Under the pieces are notes generated by a model, which saw only the letters and a program-made list of their open reading frames with translations, did no database searches and was not told the origin of the DNA. Below, one piece after another: positions 48,277 through 56,645 of a stretch of 64,000 nucleotides of DNA. The DNA lies in NCBI RefSeq assembly GCF_003399635.1, contig NZ_NBXB01000034.1:186001-250000 (forward strand), written 5' to 3'. The stretch comes from Subtercola boreus. Lineage in GTDB: Bacteria; Actinomycetota; Actinomycetes; Actinomycetales; Microbacteriaceae. The position numbers and the translations under genes are program-made. The number at the start of each line of letters is the position of its first letter. The first letter of the stretch is position 1.

Positions 48277-48282
48277 ATTATG
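48277..48282 (-). promoter_or_regulatory. Leaderless-type -10 of the STAS-like gene
   Basis: CATAAT, close to consensus, six bases before the ATG. Confidence 0.5.
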
Positions 48283-48421
48283 CGCCCGAGGCTCGGGGCA
48301 CCTACGATTGCACCGGATTCGGCCGCGGCGACATCCGATCGATAAGTTGGAAGGACTGCTGACACGCCAACGAGAGGCCCCGATCACGTTCTCCGCCGCA
48401 CGCCCCCGCACCCTCGCCGCC

Positions 48422-49030
48422 ATGACCCTCGGGCTGGCGGCCCTTCTGCTGGTCTCCGGATGCTCGGGGGGGCTCTCCGCGCGGGAGGAGTCCCTCGGCG
48501 GGCCGTCACCGGCTCCCGCCACCGGCATGCCCGATCCGTCGGCGCTCACCCCGGCCGGCACCGCGGTTCCCTCAGACGAGTGGGCTGTCGTGCGGATCGC
48601 GGACGACTCGGGCGAGGGTGCGACATCCACCCTCGCGTTGAAGGCCGGTCTGCTCCGTGTGGGCGACGCCGACGATCTCAAGGATCTGAAGGTGATGAAC
48701 GGCACCAGCGACACCGCCGTAGGCACGCCGTACTACATCAACTACGCCTGGGTGGTGCTCGAAGGTTCGGAGAACGCGAGCCCCCTTCAGTCGATCTCGG
48801 CAGTCGACTCGGCCAGCGGCGAGACCGGCAGCACGCTGCTCGTTCCCGCCGAGTACGAGAAGTGCTCCGACCCGGTGACCGGCCAGTTCGGCGGAACGAA
48901 CGTCGTCAATGTGGAGTGCTCTGTCGACGTGTTCCCGGGCGGGGTCGTGCCCGATCGCCTGGTGTTCGACGGCGACCCCGCCGACTACAAGGGCACCAGC
49001 GCGGTGCAACTCGCCATCCCGAAGGCCTGA
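48422..49030 (+). CDS. Secreted lipoprotein, unknown
   Basis: About 202 aa. Signal peptide LGLAALLLVSGCSGG with a lipobox (VSGC) directing lipid attachment at the cysteine. The body is beta-rich with no recognised family. The true start may lie upstream, since the open frame continues with an Arg-rich segment (TRQREAPITFSAARPRTLAA) that would make a better signal-peptide n-region and is preceded by GGAAGGA, but no standard start codon fits there. Confidence 0.8.
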   Translation: MTLGLAALLLVSGCSGGLSAREESLGGPSPAPATGMPDPSALTPAGTAVPSDEWAVVRIADDSGEGATSTLALKAGLLRVGDADDLKDLKVMNGTSDTAVGTPYYINYAWVVLEGSENASPLQSISAVDSASGETGSTLLVPAEYEKCSDPVTGQFGGTNVVNVECSVDVFPGGVVPDRLVFDGDPADYKGTSAVQLAIPKA

Positions 49031-49086
49031 CAGCACGTCAAAACCTGCCGCGGCGCTGTCGGCGCCATACCACCCGTCGGCTATAG

Positions 49087-49651
49087 TTGACTCAAACTCA
49101 ACTCAGTGGTGGAAGGCGTAGGAACACCGTCTTCATCGACGAAAGCAAGACGAAGGGCTACACCGTCGTAGCTGCGATCGTCCCCACCCAAGACATCAGG
49201 ATCCTGGGCCAGGAGATATCGAAACGTCGGAAGCGCGGTCAGGCTCGCGTGCACATGGTGAAGGAAAGCGACTCGCGTCGGAGACACATCCTCTCGACGC
49301 TCTGCGGATTGGGCGTTCGCGTTCGTGTCTATCGCGCGACCGGCCTCAAGAACGCGGTGGCTCGCGAGCGGTGCCTCAGAGCCATCGCGTGCGACTCGGT
49401 TTCGAACGCCTACAGGTGGATCGTTCTCGAGGGAGACGATTCGATCGAGAAGCTCGACCGGCTGATTCTCGGTCGCGCTCTCGCACATACCAGCGGCTCC
49501 CGGGTCGGTTACCGGCATGATGTCGCGAGTTCAGAACCCATCCTCTGGATTCCGGATTCCGGATGCGGTCGCCTGAGCGTTCGCGCGAGGCGGCGAATGG
49601 AACACGCGAATCAAGCCGATGATCGTCGACGTGATCGACCTGTCCGATTAA
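49087..49651 (+). pseudogene. DUF3800/RNase H-like protein gene, frameshifted
   Basis: The first 155 codons read as an RNase H-fold protein starting TVFIDESKTKGYTVVAAIVP and running through RIVLEGDD-like (YRWIVLEGDDSIEKLDR) to EPILWIPD. A 7-bp tandem duplication ATTCCGG x2 (49549-49562) then shifts the frame. Removing one copy restores IPDAVA, followed by an in-frame TGA (49574-49576) where relatives have Trp, then AFARGGEWNTRIKPMIVDV to a natural TAA at 49649-49651. Two independent lesions show it is decaying. TTG at 49087 is the nominal start. Confidence 0.8.
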
Positions 49652-49764
49652 ACGCGAAACTCGGTGCGCCAACCGTCCGGAAGGCCACCGAGCACACTTT
49701 CCTCCGCTAGCGCAGAAGACATCATGGGTATATATCAGACAGCATGAGCGCGCAACGCGTGGCG

Positions 49765-51858
49765 CTACATCAGGGCCCCGATGTAGGAGTACTTGACGAA
49801 GACCTCGGCCGCGATGCCGGCCTCGTCGAGCACACCCTGCAGAGCGGTGAGCATGTACTTCGAATCCCAGCCCATGTAGAGGTAGTGCGACTCGTCGAGG
49901 GCATCCCAGTGGCCGTTCCACGCCTGGGCCTTGTAGATCGGGCCGCCGCGATCGGCGCTGAAGGCGACGACGCTCGACCGGGCATCCGCCCACAGCCGTT
50001 TGAAGATGCGGTTGAAGAGGTGTTTGACGTCGTAGACCTCCCAGTGCTCGCCGCGGTACTCGACGTACTCGAACTCCCGTTCCCAGCCACGCGGCCAACC
50101 CCGCCGCCGCTCGACGTCGAGGATGGGCGTGAGGCCGTCGTCGTCGATCCCGACGGTGGCCGCTCGCGCCCATACCTCAAGGAACACCTCGGTGAGCCGG
50201 GCGGTGCGCCGGGCGATGGCCGCGGTGCCCCATTCGGATGCCTCAGCGAGTTCCTCGGTGGTCGCGATGACGCTGGACTCGTAGAGCGCGCGCTTCACCG
50301 GGAACGACCGGTCGACGGCACGCTCGGCGAGAGGCTGTTCGAGCAGGGCGAGATTGCCGAGCGTCTGCGCCAGGGCGCGGTGGCTGTTCTGCTCGTCGTC
50401 GGTGTAGTCAGCCCACTGGCTCACGCCGTCACCGCTCCACGCGTCGGGGGGTGCGAGCGGAAAGATGTTCTCGACGTCGAACCCGGCGAGACCGTCGAGC
50501 CCGGCGCCACCGGCCAGACCTGCCCCCGCGACATCCATCCCCCGTCCGGTGCGGTCGGCGATGCGCCCCAGTACGTAACCGGGGTGCGGAAGGTCGCTGA
50601 ACTTCAGTGCCACGCGAACGCGTTCGTCTGACGGGGTGATCCGCGCGATCGCCAGCACAAGGGCGTCAGGGCCGAGCTCACGTGCGCGGCAGAGCCTCGC
50701 GACCAGCCGATCCGTCGCCACTCCCACCACGGTTCGCCGCAGCACCAGCGACTGGATGTGCTCGAGCCCCCCGACGAGCGTCTCGGCGGTGATGTCTCCG
50801 CGCGACCAGTCCCGGTATGCGCGGAGGGCAAGCGGATACATCCCCCTGCCGAACGTGTTCAGGAACGCGAGCTGGCGGGCGACCTCCCCGTCGGGGGCCC
50901 GGGACGGCTCGAGCAGCACGCGGTAGTCGGCCGAGAGGTCCCGCCACTCGGCCGCCCGCGCGCGGAGAGTGTCGACGTCGAGTCGCGGGAACTGCTGGCG
51001 GAAGGCGTCGTACACCCCACGCCCACCCGTGACGGCGACCTCCCGACCGGTGATCATGACCAGGTAGTGGCGCCAGAAGCTGGCGATCGACTCGCCCGTG
51101 TTCTGCTCGATCGGCAGCCAGAACGAATCCTCTATCTCGTTCTGTTCGGCGTGCGAGAGCCCCATAAGTACATAGTTGTGAATGAGTTCGTGGTCGCGGA
51201 GCGGCTCGCCTGTGGAGTTCAGGCTTTCGAAGATCTGCTGGGCGTTCGCGTTGGCACCCAGGGTGATCGCCACGTGTTCGAGTTTCTGCAGCCCCCGCCA
51301 GATGCGCGGAACCTCCTCGGCGAGAACCTGGCTGCGGAAGAACGCGTAGTTGTCGTCGAATCGCGAATCGCGCAGCTGGTCGCCCGATGCGCGACGATCG
51401 AGCACCACGCTCTCGAACACGTCGGCCCAGGCCCGGTGCGGGCGGAGCTTGGTGCGGTCGGGATCGGAGGCCCGCACGAGCACGGCCTCGAGTTCACGGG
51501 CCAGTCCCGACCCCTCTGTGTCCTGCTGCAGAACAGTGTGGTGAAGCGCCGCCACGAGCAGCATGAGCGTCGTGATGCGCTGCTGCCCGTCGATCAGCAC
51601 GAGTTCCTCCGGCGAAGCGGCCGCGCCGGATCCCGGGGCATCGTCGCCCGCGGCCGTCGAGAGGATCGACCCGATGAAGTGCCTGTGGCGATCATCCGAA
51701 TCGGCCACCGCCCGGATGTCGCCGAGCAACTGTTCGCAGCCGCCAATGTCCCACCGGTACTGGCGCTGGTAGACCGGAACGACGATCGACGTCTGGGGGG
51801 CGGAGAGCCACTGCACGGTGTTGACCGCAGTGGCTTCGACGTTGGTGGCGCTGGACAT
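49765..51858 (-). CDS. GmrSD-like DUF262/DUF1524 protein with damaged HNH motif
   Basis: 697-aa protein. The N-terminal DUF262 (ParB/GmrS-like nucleotidase) domain has YQRQYRWDIG and ELVLIDGQQRITTL. The DUF1524 (GmrD-like nuclease) region is recognisable in FDVENIFPLAPPDAW and TLGNLALLEQPLAERAVDRS, but the catalytic His of the usual EHIxP is Asn464, and the distal Asn after GNLxLL is also missing. A further C-terminal region of about 130 residues is unassigned. Such fusions are type IV enzymes restricting modified phage DNA. Start is the ATG at 51856-51858; an upstream GTG is possible. Confidence 0.8.
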   Translation of the reverse strand: MSSATNVEATAVNTVQWLSAPQTSIVVPVYQRQYRWDIGGCEQLLGDIRAVADSDDRHRHFIGSILSTAAGDDAPGSGAAASPEELVLIDGQQRITTLMLLVAALHHTVLQQDTEGSGLARELEAVLVRASDPDRTKLRPHRAWADVFESVVLDRRASGDQLRDSRFDDNYAFFRSQVLAEEVPRIWRGLQKLEHVAITLGANANAQQIFESLNSTGEPLRDHELIHNYVLMGLSHAEQNEIEDSFWLPIEQNTGESIASFWRHYLVMITGREVAVTGGRGVYDAFRQQFPRLDVDTLRARAAEWRDLSADYRVLLEPSRAPDGEVARQLAFLNTFGRGMYPLALRAYRDWSRGDITAETLVGGLEHIQSLVLRRTVVGVATDRLVARLCRARELGPDALVLAIARITPSDERVRVALKFSDLPHPGYVLGRIADRTGRGMDVAGAGLAGGAGLDGLAGFDVENIFPLAPPDAWSGDGVSQWADYTDDEQNSHRALAQTLGNLALLEQPLAERAVDRSFPVKRALYESSVIATTEELAEASEWGTAAIARRTARLTEVFLEVWARAATVGIDDDGLTPILDVERRRGWPRGWEREFEYVEYRGEHWEVYDVKHLFNRIFKRLWADARSSVVAFSADRGGPIYKAQAWNGHWDALDESHYLYMGWDSKYMLTALQGVLDEAGIAAEVFVKYSYIGALM

Positions 51859-51870
51859 GGTTCCGATCGT

Positions 51871-51890
51871 ACAGACACGTACAGACACGT
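51871..51890. repeat. Tandem ACAGACACGT x2
   Basis: Two perfect 10-bp direct copies 13 bp upstream of the GmrSD-like start, in the divergent gap to the oxygenase-like gene. Possible regulator site. Confidence 0.5.
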
Positions 51891-51923
51891 TGCGGCGGCC
51901 ATGGCCCGCACAGGGGCCGGATG

Positions 51924-51942
51924 TTAGGCTGACCTAACCTGG
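51924..51942. promoter_or_regulatory. DtxR/IdeR-type iron box
   Basis: TTAGGCTGACCTAACCTGG matches 14 of 19 positions of the DtxR/IdeR consensus TWAGGTTAGSCTAACCTWA, including TTAGG and CTAACCT. It lies 47 bp upstream of the next gene start, a position for iron-dependent repression. No regulator gene is nearby; DtxR would act in trans. Confidence 0.65.
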
Positions 51943-51988
51943 ACCTGTTAAAACGTGCTGGTCCAAGAAGAAAGGGCAAGATCTCACC

Positions 51989-52762
51989 ATGGGATACATT
52001 AAATCTGCCGCTCTGGAAGAAACTGGCTATGTAGTGCTCGACCGCTACAACCAGGAACTCGACCCCACTGAGTGGCTCGACATCGAATACAACGACTGGA
52101 AGTCGTCGGGCGACACCCGCTTCGCTCCTCTCGCCAGCGCCTTCGGAGCGATCGAGTGCAACGGCTTCTGGAACCACAAGCCGCCGCGCACCGACAAGGA
52201 TGGCGTCTGGATCGACTCCCAGATCGAGAAGGCCCCCAACCTGACGCGTCGCGCCGAGGAGCCGGGTGCCAACGTCGGTCGCTGCCGCGTGATCGAGCTG
52301 CAGCCGAACGAGTACGCCGACACCCTCTACAACCTCCACCAGGACGACAACAACCGCCTGAACCCCGACGGCACCGGCTGGGTGGTGCGCGGCTTCTTCA
52401 ACCTCACGGATGACGCGACCAGCTACTTCGTGCTGCGGGAGAACCGCACCGACCCACAGGGCGAGACCCGCATCGCGTTGCCCGCCGGCGCGCAGTTGAT
52501 CGTCGACACCCAGCGTCTCTGGCATGCGGCCACGCACCCCGGCCCCGACCCGCGCTACTGCCTCATCACGTCGTGGGAGTCGGGCCCCGAGCTCGACGCG
52601 TACATCGAGAAGTACAACGGCGTGAACCATGTCGAGAGCGTCGAGGTTCCGCAGGACGTGCTCGACGCCGGCCAGGCCGAGCAGGCCCGCCGTCTCGCCG
52701 CCCGCGCCGCCGCCCTCGCCGCCCGCGGCCAGCGCGAGCAGGCCGTGATGAGCGAGGCCTAG
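51989..52762 (+). CDS. Putative Fe(II)/2-oxoglutarate oxygenase-like protein
   Basis: 257-aa protein not assignable to a named family. LHQDDNNRLNPDGTGWVVRG and, about 70 residues on, TQRLWHAATHPG give an H-x-D...H arrangement suited to a metal-binding double-stranded beta-helix, and SYFVLREN precedes the distal His. The last 35 residues are an Ala/Arg/Gln-rich helix. ATG at 51989 has AAAGGG upstream. Control by an iron box supports a role in iron-limited growth. The oxygenase assignment is inference from motif spacing. Confidence 0.65.
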   Translation: MGYIKSAALEETGYVVLDRYNQELDPTEWLDIEYNDWKSSGDTRFAPLASAFGAIECNGFWNHKPPRTDKDGVWIDSQIEKAPNLTRRAEEPGANVGRCRVIELQPNEYADTLYNLHQDDNNRLNPDGTGWVVRGFFNLTDDATSYFVLRENRTDPQGETRIALPAGAQLIVDTQRLWHAATHPGPDPRYCLITSWESGPELDAYIEKYNGVNHVESVEVPQDVLDAGQAEQARRLAARAAALAARGQREQAVMSEA

Positions 52763-52778
52763 GCCTCACTCCCGCTGC

Positions 52779-52834
52779 CGACCTTCCCGTCTGCGCCCCG
52801 AGATCTCCGGGTCTCTCTGCAGACGGGAAGGTCG
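52779..52834. repeat. 56-bp palindrome, arms CGACCTTCCCGTCTGC
   Basis: Perfect 16-bp arms with a 24-nt loop between the oxygenase-like gene and the DUF4386 gene (convergent). Same length as palindromes A and B but different arm sequence. Confidence 0.65.
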
Positions 52835-52853
52835 ACGGGGCGTCAGACGCGAC

Positions 52854-53615
52854 CTACTTCACGAAGGCGATGCCGACGGCTGCCGCGGTGCGCTTGGCCG
52901 CGTGGTGCCGCTGGCCGCGGATCGTCACGATCCCCACGATGGCAACCCAGGCCAGGAACGGGAACGTCGCGAGGGCGGTCACTCCGCCGCCACCGGCGGA
53001 GAACAGATCGGTCGCGCTGGTGCCGCTGAACATCGTCGGCACCGTGACCAGGTTGGAGGCGGCGACCGCGAACGCGAGCCAGCCCGTCCAGCGCGGCAGC
53101 ACATCCGAGGCGAACGTCACGTAGCCGGCCGCCGCGACGACCAGCGCCGTCAGCACACAGCCGATCGATCCGAACATCACGATGTGGCCCTCGGTGAGGG
53201 CGCGGATGACCGTTCCACTGGCCGGCTGCTTCACGGTGTCGAGCGCGGCTCCGGCATCCATCGCATCGCCCACCAGGGTGATCGCCACGAACACCAGGCC
53301 CGCGCCGTAACCGAGGTCGGCCACCCACTGCATGTCGTGCCGGGTGTGCGTGATCAACTGGCGGAAGCTCGCGAGGAACACGATCAACGCCGCCATCAGG
53401 AACGTGTCGAGGAAGATCACGAACAGCGTGGGATTCGCCGCTGCCGTCATGAACTCGGCGAGGGCATCCTCCTGGTAGAGTTCCGGGCGCGTGCCGACCG
53501 TCGTCACCTGCGTCACGAACTCGGCCGCCATCAGGGCCGCGACCGCAATCGCGGAGATGCCCGTCCACCGGCGCACATCGGGTTTCAGTGTTTCCGCACG
53601 AAGTATTCTGCTCAT
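52854..53615 (-). CDS. DUF4386-like membrane protein
   Basis: 253-aa membrane protein with about six helices: WTGISAIAVAALMAAEFVT, FVIFLDTFLMAALIVFLASF, LGYGAGLVFVAITLVGDAM and so on, resembling DUF4386 proteins of unknown function. ATG at 53613-53615 preceded by GGGGA. No partner gene is evident. Confidence 0.75.
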   Translation of the reverse strand: MSRILRAETLKPDVRRWTGISAIAVAALMAAEFVTQVTTVGTRPELYQEDALAEFMTAAANPTLFVIFLDTFLMAALIVFLASFRQLITHTRHDMQWVADLGYGAGLVFVAITLVGDAMDAGAALDTVKQPASGTVIRALTEGHIVMFGSIGCVLTALVVAAAGYVTFASDVLPRWTGWLAFAVAASNLVTVPTMFSGTSATDLFSAGGGGVTALATFPFLAWVAIVGIVTIRGQRHHAAKRTAAAVGIAFVK

Positions 53616-53676
53616 TCCCCACACTCCCTCATCCCGCTGATTCTCACACAGGTTCGGGTGCCGCTTCGGGTGCCGT

Positions 53677-53964
53677 TCAGATGCCGGGCGGAAAGCCCCA
53701 CTGCTGGGCGAACTCGCCGGTGGGAAGTTCGAGCAGGTCCCGGCGCGCGGCAGCGAGCAACCGTTCGGAACGCTCCTCATCCCCGGCCGGCACCAGATGC
53801 ACGACCCTCGTGTCGTCGACGCTGAAGAAGATGAGGTCGGCTGCTCCGGATGCTCGCCCGACGAACGCGGAGACCACAGCCCTCGACCCCCACCCGGTGC
53901 GCTTCCAGCCCTCGAGCGAACGCCGACGGAGCTCCACCCGCCAGATCTCCGCCGCCACCGTCAT
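53677..53964 (-). CDS. Hypothetical protein
   Basis: About 95 aa, not recognised: MTVAAEIWRVELRRRSLEGW, then GAADLIFFSVDDTRVVHLVP (an alternating beta pattern) and a helical end. Good codon bias. The start could be ten codons earlier. Confidence 0.55.
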   Translation of the reverse strand: MTVAAEIWRVELRRRSLEGWKRTGWGSRAVVSAFVGRASGAADLIFFSVDDTRVVHLVPAGDEERSERLLAAARRDLLELPTGEFAQQWGFPPGI

Positions 53965-54071
53965 TGTTCCAGTCGAGCATCCACGGCCGCCCACCGGCAG
54001 CCCTTGTCATTCCCGCTCGACTGTGGGTGGCGTGGACGCGCGGCGATGCAGCGGGCTGCCCGTGAGGCGGA

Positions 54072-55313
54072 TCAGGCGTTCCAGGGGGCAGGGAGGGCAT
54101 CGAGGGTCGCGCCCGCAGGGGCGCCCTCGGCGGGGCACACCAGCAGGCCGTCTGCGTCCGCGAGGCCGCGCATCATCGCCGAGCCCGTGAAGGCGTTCAG
54201 CACGGCCTGACCGTCGATGAGGCGGTACGGGCTCAGCAGAACAGCGCCAGCGCGACCTTCGAGGGCATCGCGGGTCACGACCGTCGAGACCGGCGGCAGC
54301 GGTTCGCCTGCACACCCTGCGAGGAGCGGATGCCCGAGGACAACCAGCGCGACCATGGCTGCGAGGGGGTTGCCGGGCAGACCGAGCAGCAGGCATCCGT
54401 TCGGCAGGCGTGCCACCAGCGACGGCCCGCCCGGGCGCATGGCGACCCGATCGACCAGGAGTTCGGCACCGAGTCCACGGAGGGCCTCGTGCAGGTGGTC
54501 GACACCGGACGCTCCCGTACCGCCCGTGGTGACGATGAGATCCGGGGTGGGTGCACCGCGCTGGGAGTCCCGCAGCGCACCCAGCAGATCGGCGAGCGAA
54601 TCACGAGAACGCAGCAGCGACACGACCTCGCCGCCGAGAGATCCGATGAGAGATGGGAGCGTCACGCCGAAACTGTCACGAACAAAACCGGGCTGCGGAA
54701 TGCCCGTCAACTGCACCTCGTCACCGGTGAGCACGAGTGCCACCCTCGGGCGCGCGCGCACCGGCAGTTCATCATGTCCGCACGACGCCGCGACCGCGAT
54801 GTGGGCCGGGTTCAGCCGGAGCCCCCGGTGGAGCACGATGTCCCCCTGCCGCGCTTCCTCGCCCGCTGCACGGATGTGGTCGCGTCCGACCGGGCCGCTC
54901 TGCTCGGCGAGCAGGCCGACGTCGACCGTTCCGCGTTCACTCGGCACCACGCGGTCGGCACCGGCGGGAACCAGCCCGCCGGTGACGATGAGCGCGGCCG
55001 TGCCGTGGGCAAGCACGGTCGCCGTGAACTGGGCGGACGATGGATCGGGTTCAGCGGCAGAATCCGCCACCGGTCTGGGGCGGGCGGGCACGAGCATCCA
55101 CGGGCCGTCGCCTGAGACCGCCCACCCGTCCATCGCCGATGAGGCGTAATGCGGAACGTCGGCGAGCGCGGCGACGTCGTTGGCGAGGATGCGAGCGGCG
55201 GCATCGGCGAGCGGAACGACAGCCGCAGGGAGCCGGGCGGGCGCCCGGTTGGCGATGTTCCGGGCAGTCTGCCAGTCGGGGCGGGAGTGCGGGGTGGGCG
55301 GCTTCGCGCTCAC
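54072..55313 (-). CDS. moeA: Molybdopterin molybdotransferase MoeA
   Basis: 413-aa enzyme inserting molybdate into adenylylated molybdopterin. Domain markers: HYASSAMDGWAVSGDGPW, LIVTGGLVPAGADRVVPSE, LVLTGDEVQLTG, TTGGTGASGVDHL and GLPGNPLAAMV. GTG at 55311-55313 overlaps the stop of the DUF6457 gene (GTGA). It serves the formate dehydrogenase-like molybdoenzyme downstream. Confidence 0.93.
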   Translation of the reverse strand: MSAKPPTPHSRPDWQTARNIANRAPARLPAAVVPLADAAARILANDVAALADVPHYASSAMDGWAVSGDGPWMLVPARPRPVADSAAEPDPSSAQFTATVLAHGTAALIVTGGLVPAGADRVVPSERGTVDVGLLAEQSGPVGRDHIRAAGEEARQGDIVLHRGLRLNPAHIAVAASCGHDELPVRARPRVALVLTGDEVQLTGIPQPGFVRDSFGVTLPSLIGSLGGEVVSLLRSRDSLADLLGALRDSQRGAPTPDLIVTTGGTGASGVDHLHEALRGLGAELLVDRVAMRPGGPSLVARLPNGCLLLGLPGNPLAAMVALVVLGHPLLAGCAGEPLPPVSTVVTRDALEGRAGAVLLSPYRLIDGQAVLNAFTGSAMMRGLADADGLLVCPAEGAPAGATLDALPAPWNA

Positions 55314-55711
55314 GGCGCGGGCACGGGGGGCGCGGCGGGGGCCTTGGGGGCTATGGGGTCGGTGAGGGCTGCGGCCGCTGCCGCCGGTTCGGCCGGGTCG
55401 GCCGTCGCATCTGCCTCGTAGGCCTGGCGTTCGGCGAGCAGGGTGCGGGTCGCGGCGAGGGCTTCCGCCACAGCCATGGCGGGATCGGCGCCCCCTCCCG
55501 CCGCGCGCCCGGCCGCGAATCCCACGATGAAGGTGGTCAGCGGCGCGGCGGGACGGAGAACCGCATGCGCGGCGTCGCCGGCCAGCGAGAGGATGGCCGC
55601 GACATCCACGGCCAGGGGAACGTCGAGGCCGGCCAGACGGAGGGCATCCCGGAGATCGGCGCTCCACTCCTCGAGCGTCTCGCGCTGGGCGTCGTCGTCG
55701 GTGCGGGTCAT
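55310..55711 (-). CDS. DUF6457 protein (MobA-associated)
   Basis: 133-aa small helical protein. LEEWSADLRDALRL, ILSLAGDAAHAVLRPAAPLTTFIVG matches the short domain frequently found fused to or next to actinobacterial MobA. An Ala/Pro tail follows. ATG at 55709-55711 has GGAGC upstream. Coupled to moeA. Confidence 0.8.
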   Translation of the reverse strand: MTRTDDDAQRETLEEWSADLRDALRLAGLDVPLAVDVAAILSLAGDAAHAVLRPAAPLTTFIVGFAAGRAAGGGADPAMAVAEALAATRTLLAERQAYEADATADPAEPAAAAAALTDPIAPKAPAAPPVPAP

Positions 55712-55784
55712 GGGTGCTCCAGGTCGGTCAGGTGTCAGGTCGTTCGTCGGGTCGCGCCGGATCCACCGCGCACCGGCTCGGTGT

Positions 55785-56558
55785 TCACGGTAGTCGGATT
55801 CCCGACCGTTCGGCATCGGCCGCAGTGTCGATGTCGTCGGTGGAACCCGATGGGACGTCGACAGGCTGCGTGCCCAGGCCGGCGAACAGAGAACTGATCG
55901 AGAGGTTCTCGAGGTCGCCGGCGGCACGATGAGAGCCGACCGCCGAAGCCAGAGCGATGGAGTTGTACAGGGCTGCGAGGGGTTGCATCCGCCCGTCGGG
56001 GCTGCGGGCGACGAAGGCATCTGCGGGGGCAGGGGCGGCAGAGGCTGGGGCAGCCGCGGCAGCGGCGGCAGCGGCGGCAGCGGCGGCAGAGGCTGGGGCA
56101 GCCGCGGCAGCGGCGGCAGCGGCGGCAGCGGCGGCAGAGGCTGGGGCAGCCGCGGCAGCGGCGGCAGCGGCGGCAGCGGCGGCAGCGGCGGCAGCGGCCA
56201 GCAGCGCGACGACCGCCGCGGTCACCCGCGGCATGTCGCAGGCGAGCACCAGCACGAAGTCGGCCGGCGCTGGCGCGGACCCGCCCGCCGGGACGAGCGC
56301 CAGCGCATCCAGGCCGGCCGCGACAGCCGCTGCCGGCCCCGCGAAGGGCGGGTTCTCCCGCGCGAACAGCACCGCGCGGCCGCCGAGCGCCCCGGCCAGT
56401 GCGTCGCGATCGCCGACGATGACCCGCTGACGGGCATCCAGAGCCGCATCGAGCGCCCGCCCGGCCAGGGTCTCCTCTCCGAGCGCGAGCAGGGCCTTGG
56501 GCACGCCGCCGAGGCGGGAGCTCCGCCCTCCGGCCAGCACGATCGCGTCAAAGATCAT
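55785..56558 (-). CDS. mobA: MobA-like molybdenum cofactor guanylyltransferase with poly-Ala insert
   Basis: 257-aa enzyme attaching GMP to molybdopterin. IVLAGGRSSRLGGVPKALL is the nucleotide-binding loop and LVLACDMPRV the metal-binding Asp region; GRMQPLAALYNS is the late conserved segment. Between VVALLA and APADAFVA lies an insert of about 60 residues, nearly all Ala, encoded by a 48-bp tandem repeat; normal MobA proteins are about 190-200 aa. ATG follows TAGGCT by seven bases. Divergent from fdhD. Confidence 0.88.
   Translation of the reverse strand: MIFDAIVLAGGRSSRLGGVPKALLALGEETLAGRALDAALDARQRVIVGDRDALAGALGGRAVLFARENPPFAGPAAAVAAGLDALALVPAGGSAPAPADFVLVLACDMPRVTAAVVALLAAAAAAAAAAAAAAAAAAPASAAAAAAAAAAAAAPASAAAAAAAAAAAAAPASAAPAPADAFVARSPDGRMQPLAALYNSIALASAVGSHRAAGDLENLSISSLFAGLGTQPVDVPSGSTDDIDTAADAERSGIRLP
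56041..56184. repeat. Three perfect 48-bp tandem copies inside mobA
   Basis: Units start at 56041, 56089 and 56137 and are identical. Each encodes 16 residues (ASA13P type) and ends in further GCGGCA triplets. In-frame copy change would alter only the insert length. Confidence 0.9.
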
Positions 56559-56565
56559 GCCGTCC

Positions 56566-56571
56566 AGCCTA
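56566..56571 (-). promoter_or_regulatory. Leaderless-type -10 of mobA
   Basis: TAGGCT seven bases before the mobA ATG. Confidence 0.5.
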
Positions 56572-56645
56572 CGAGGGTGAGCGGATGCACATCCCCAGCC
56601 TGTGCGCGCAGCATTGTGCGGAAGCGGGTTCGGTGATACCTCTGG

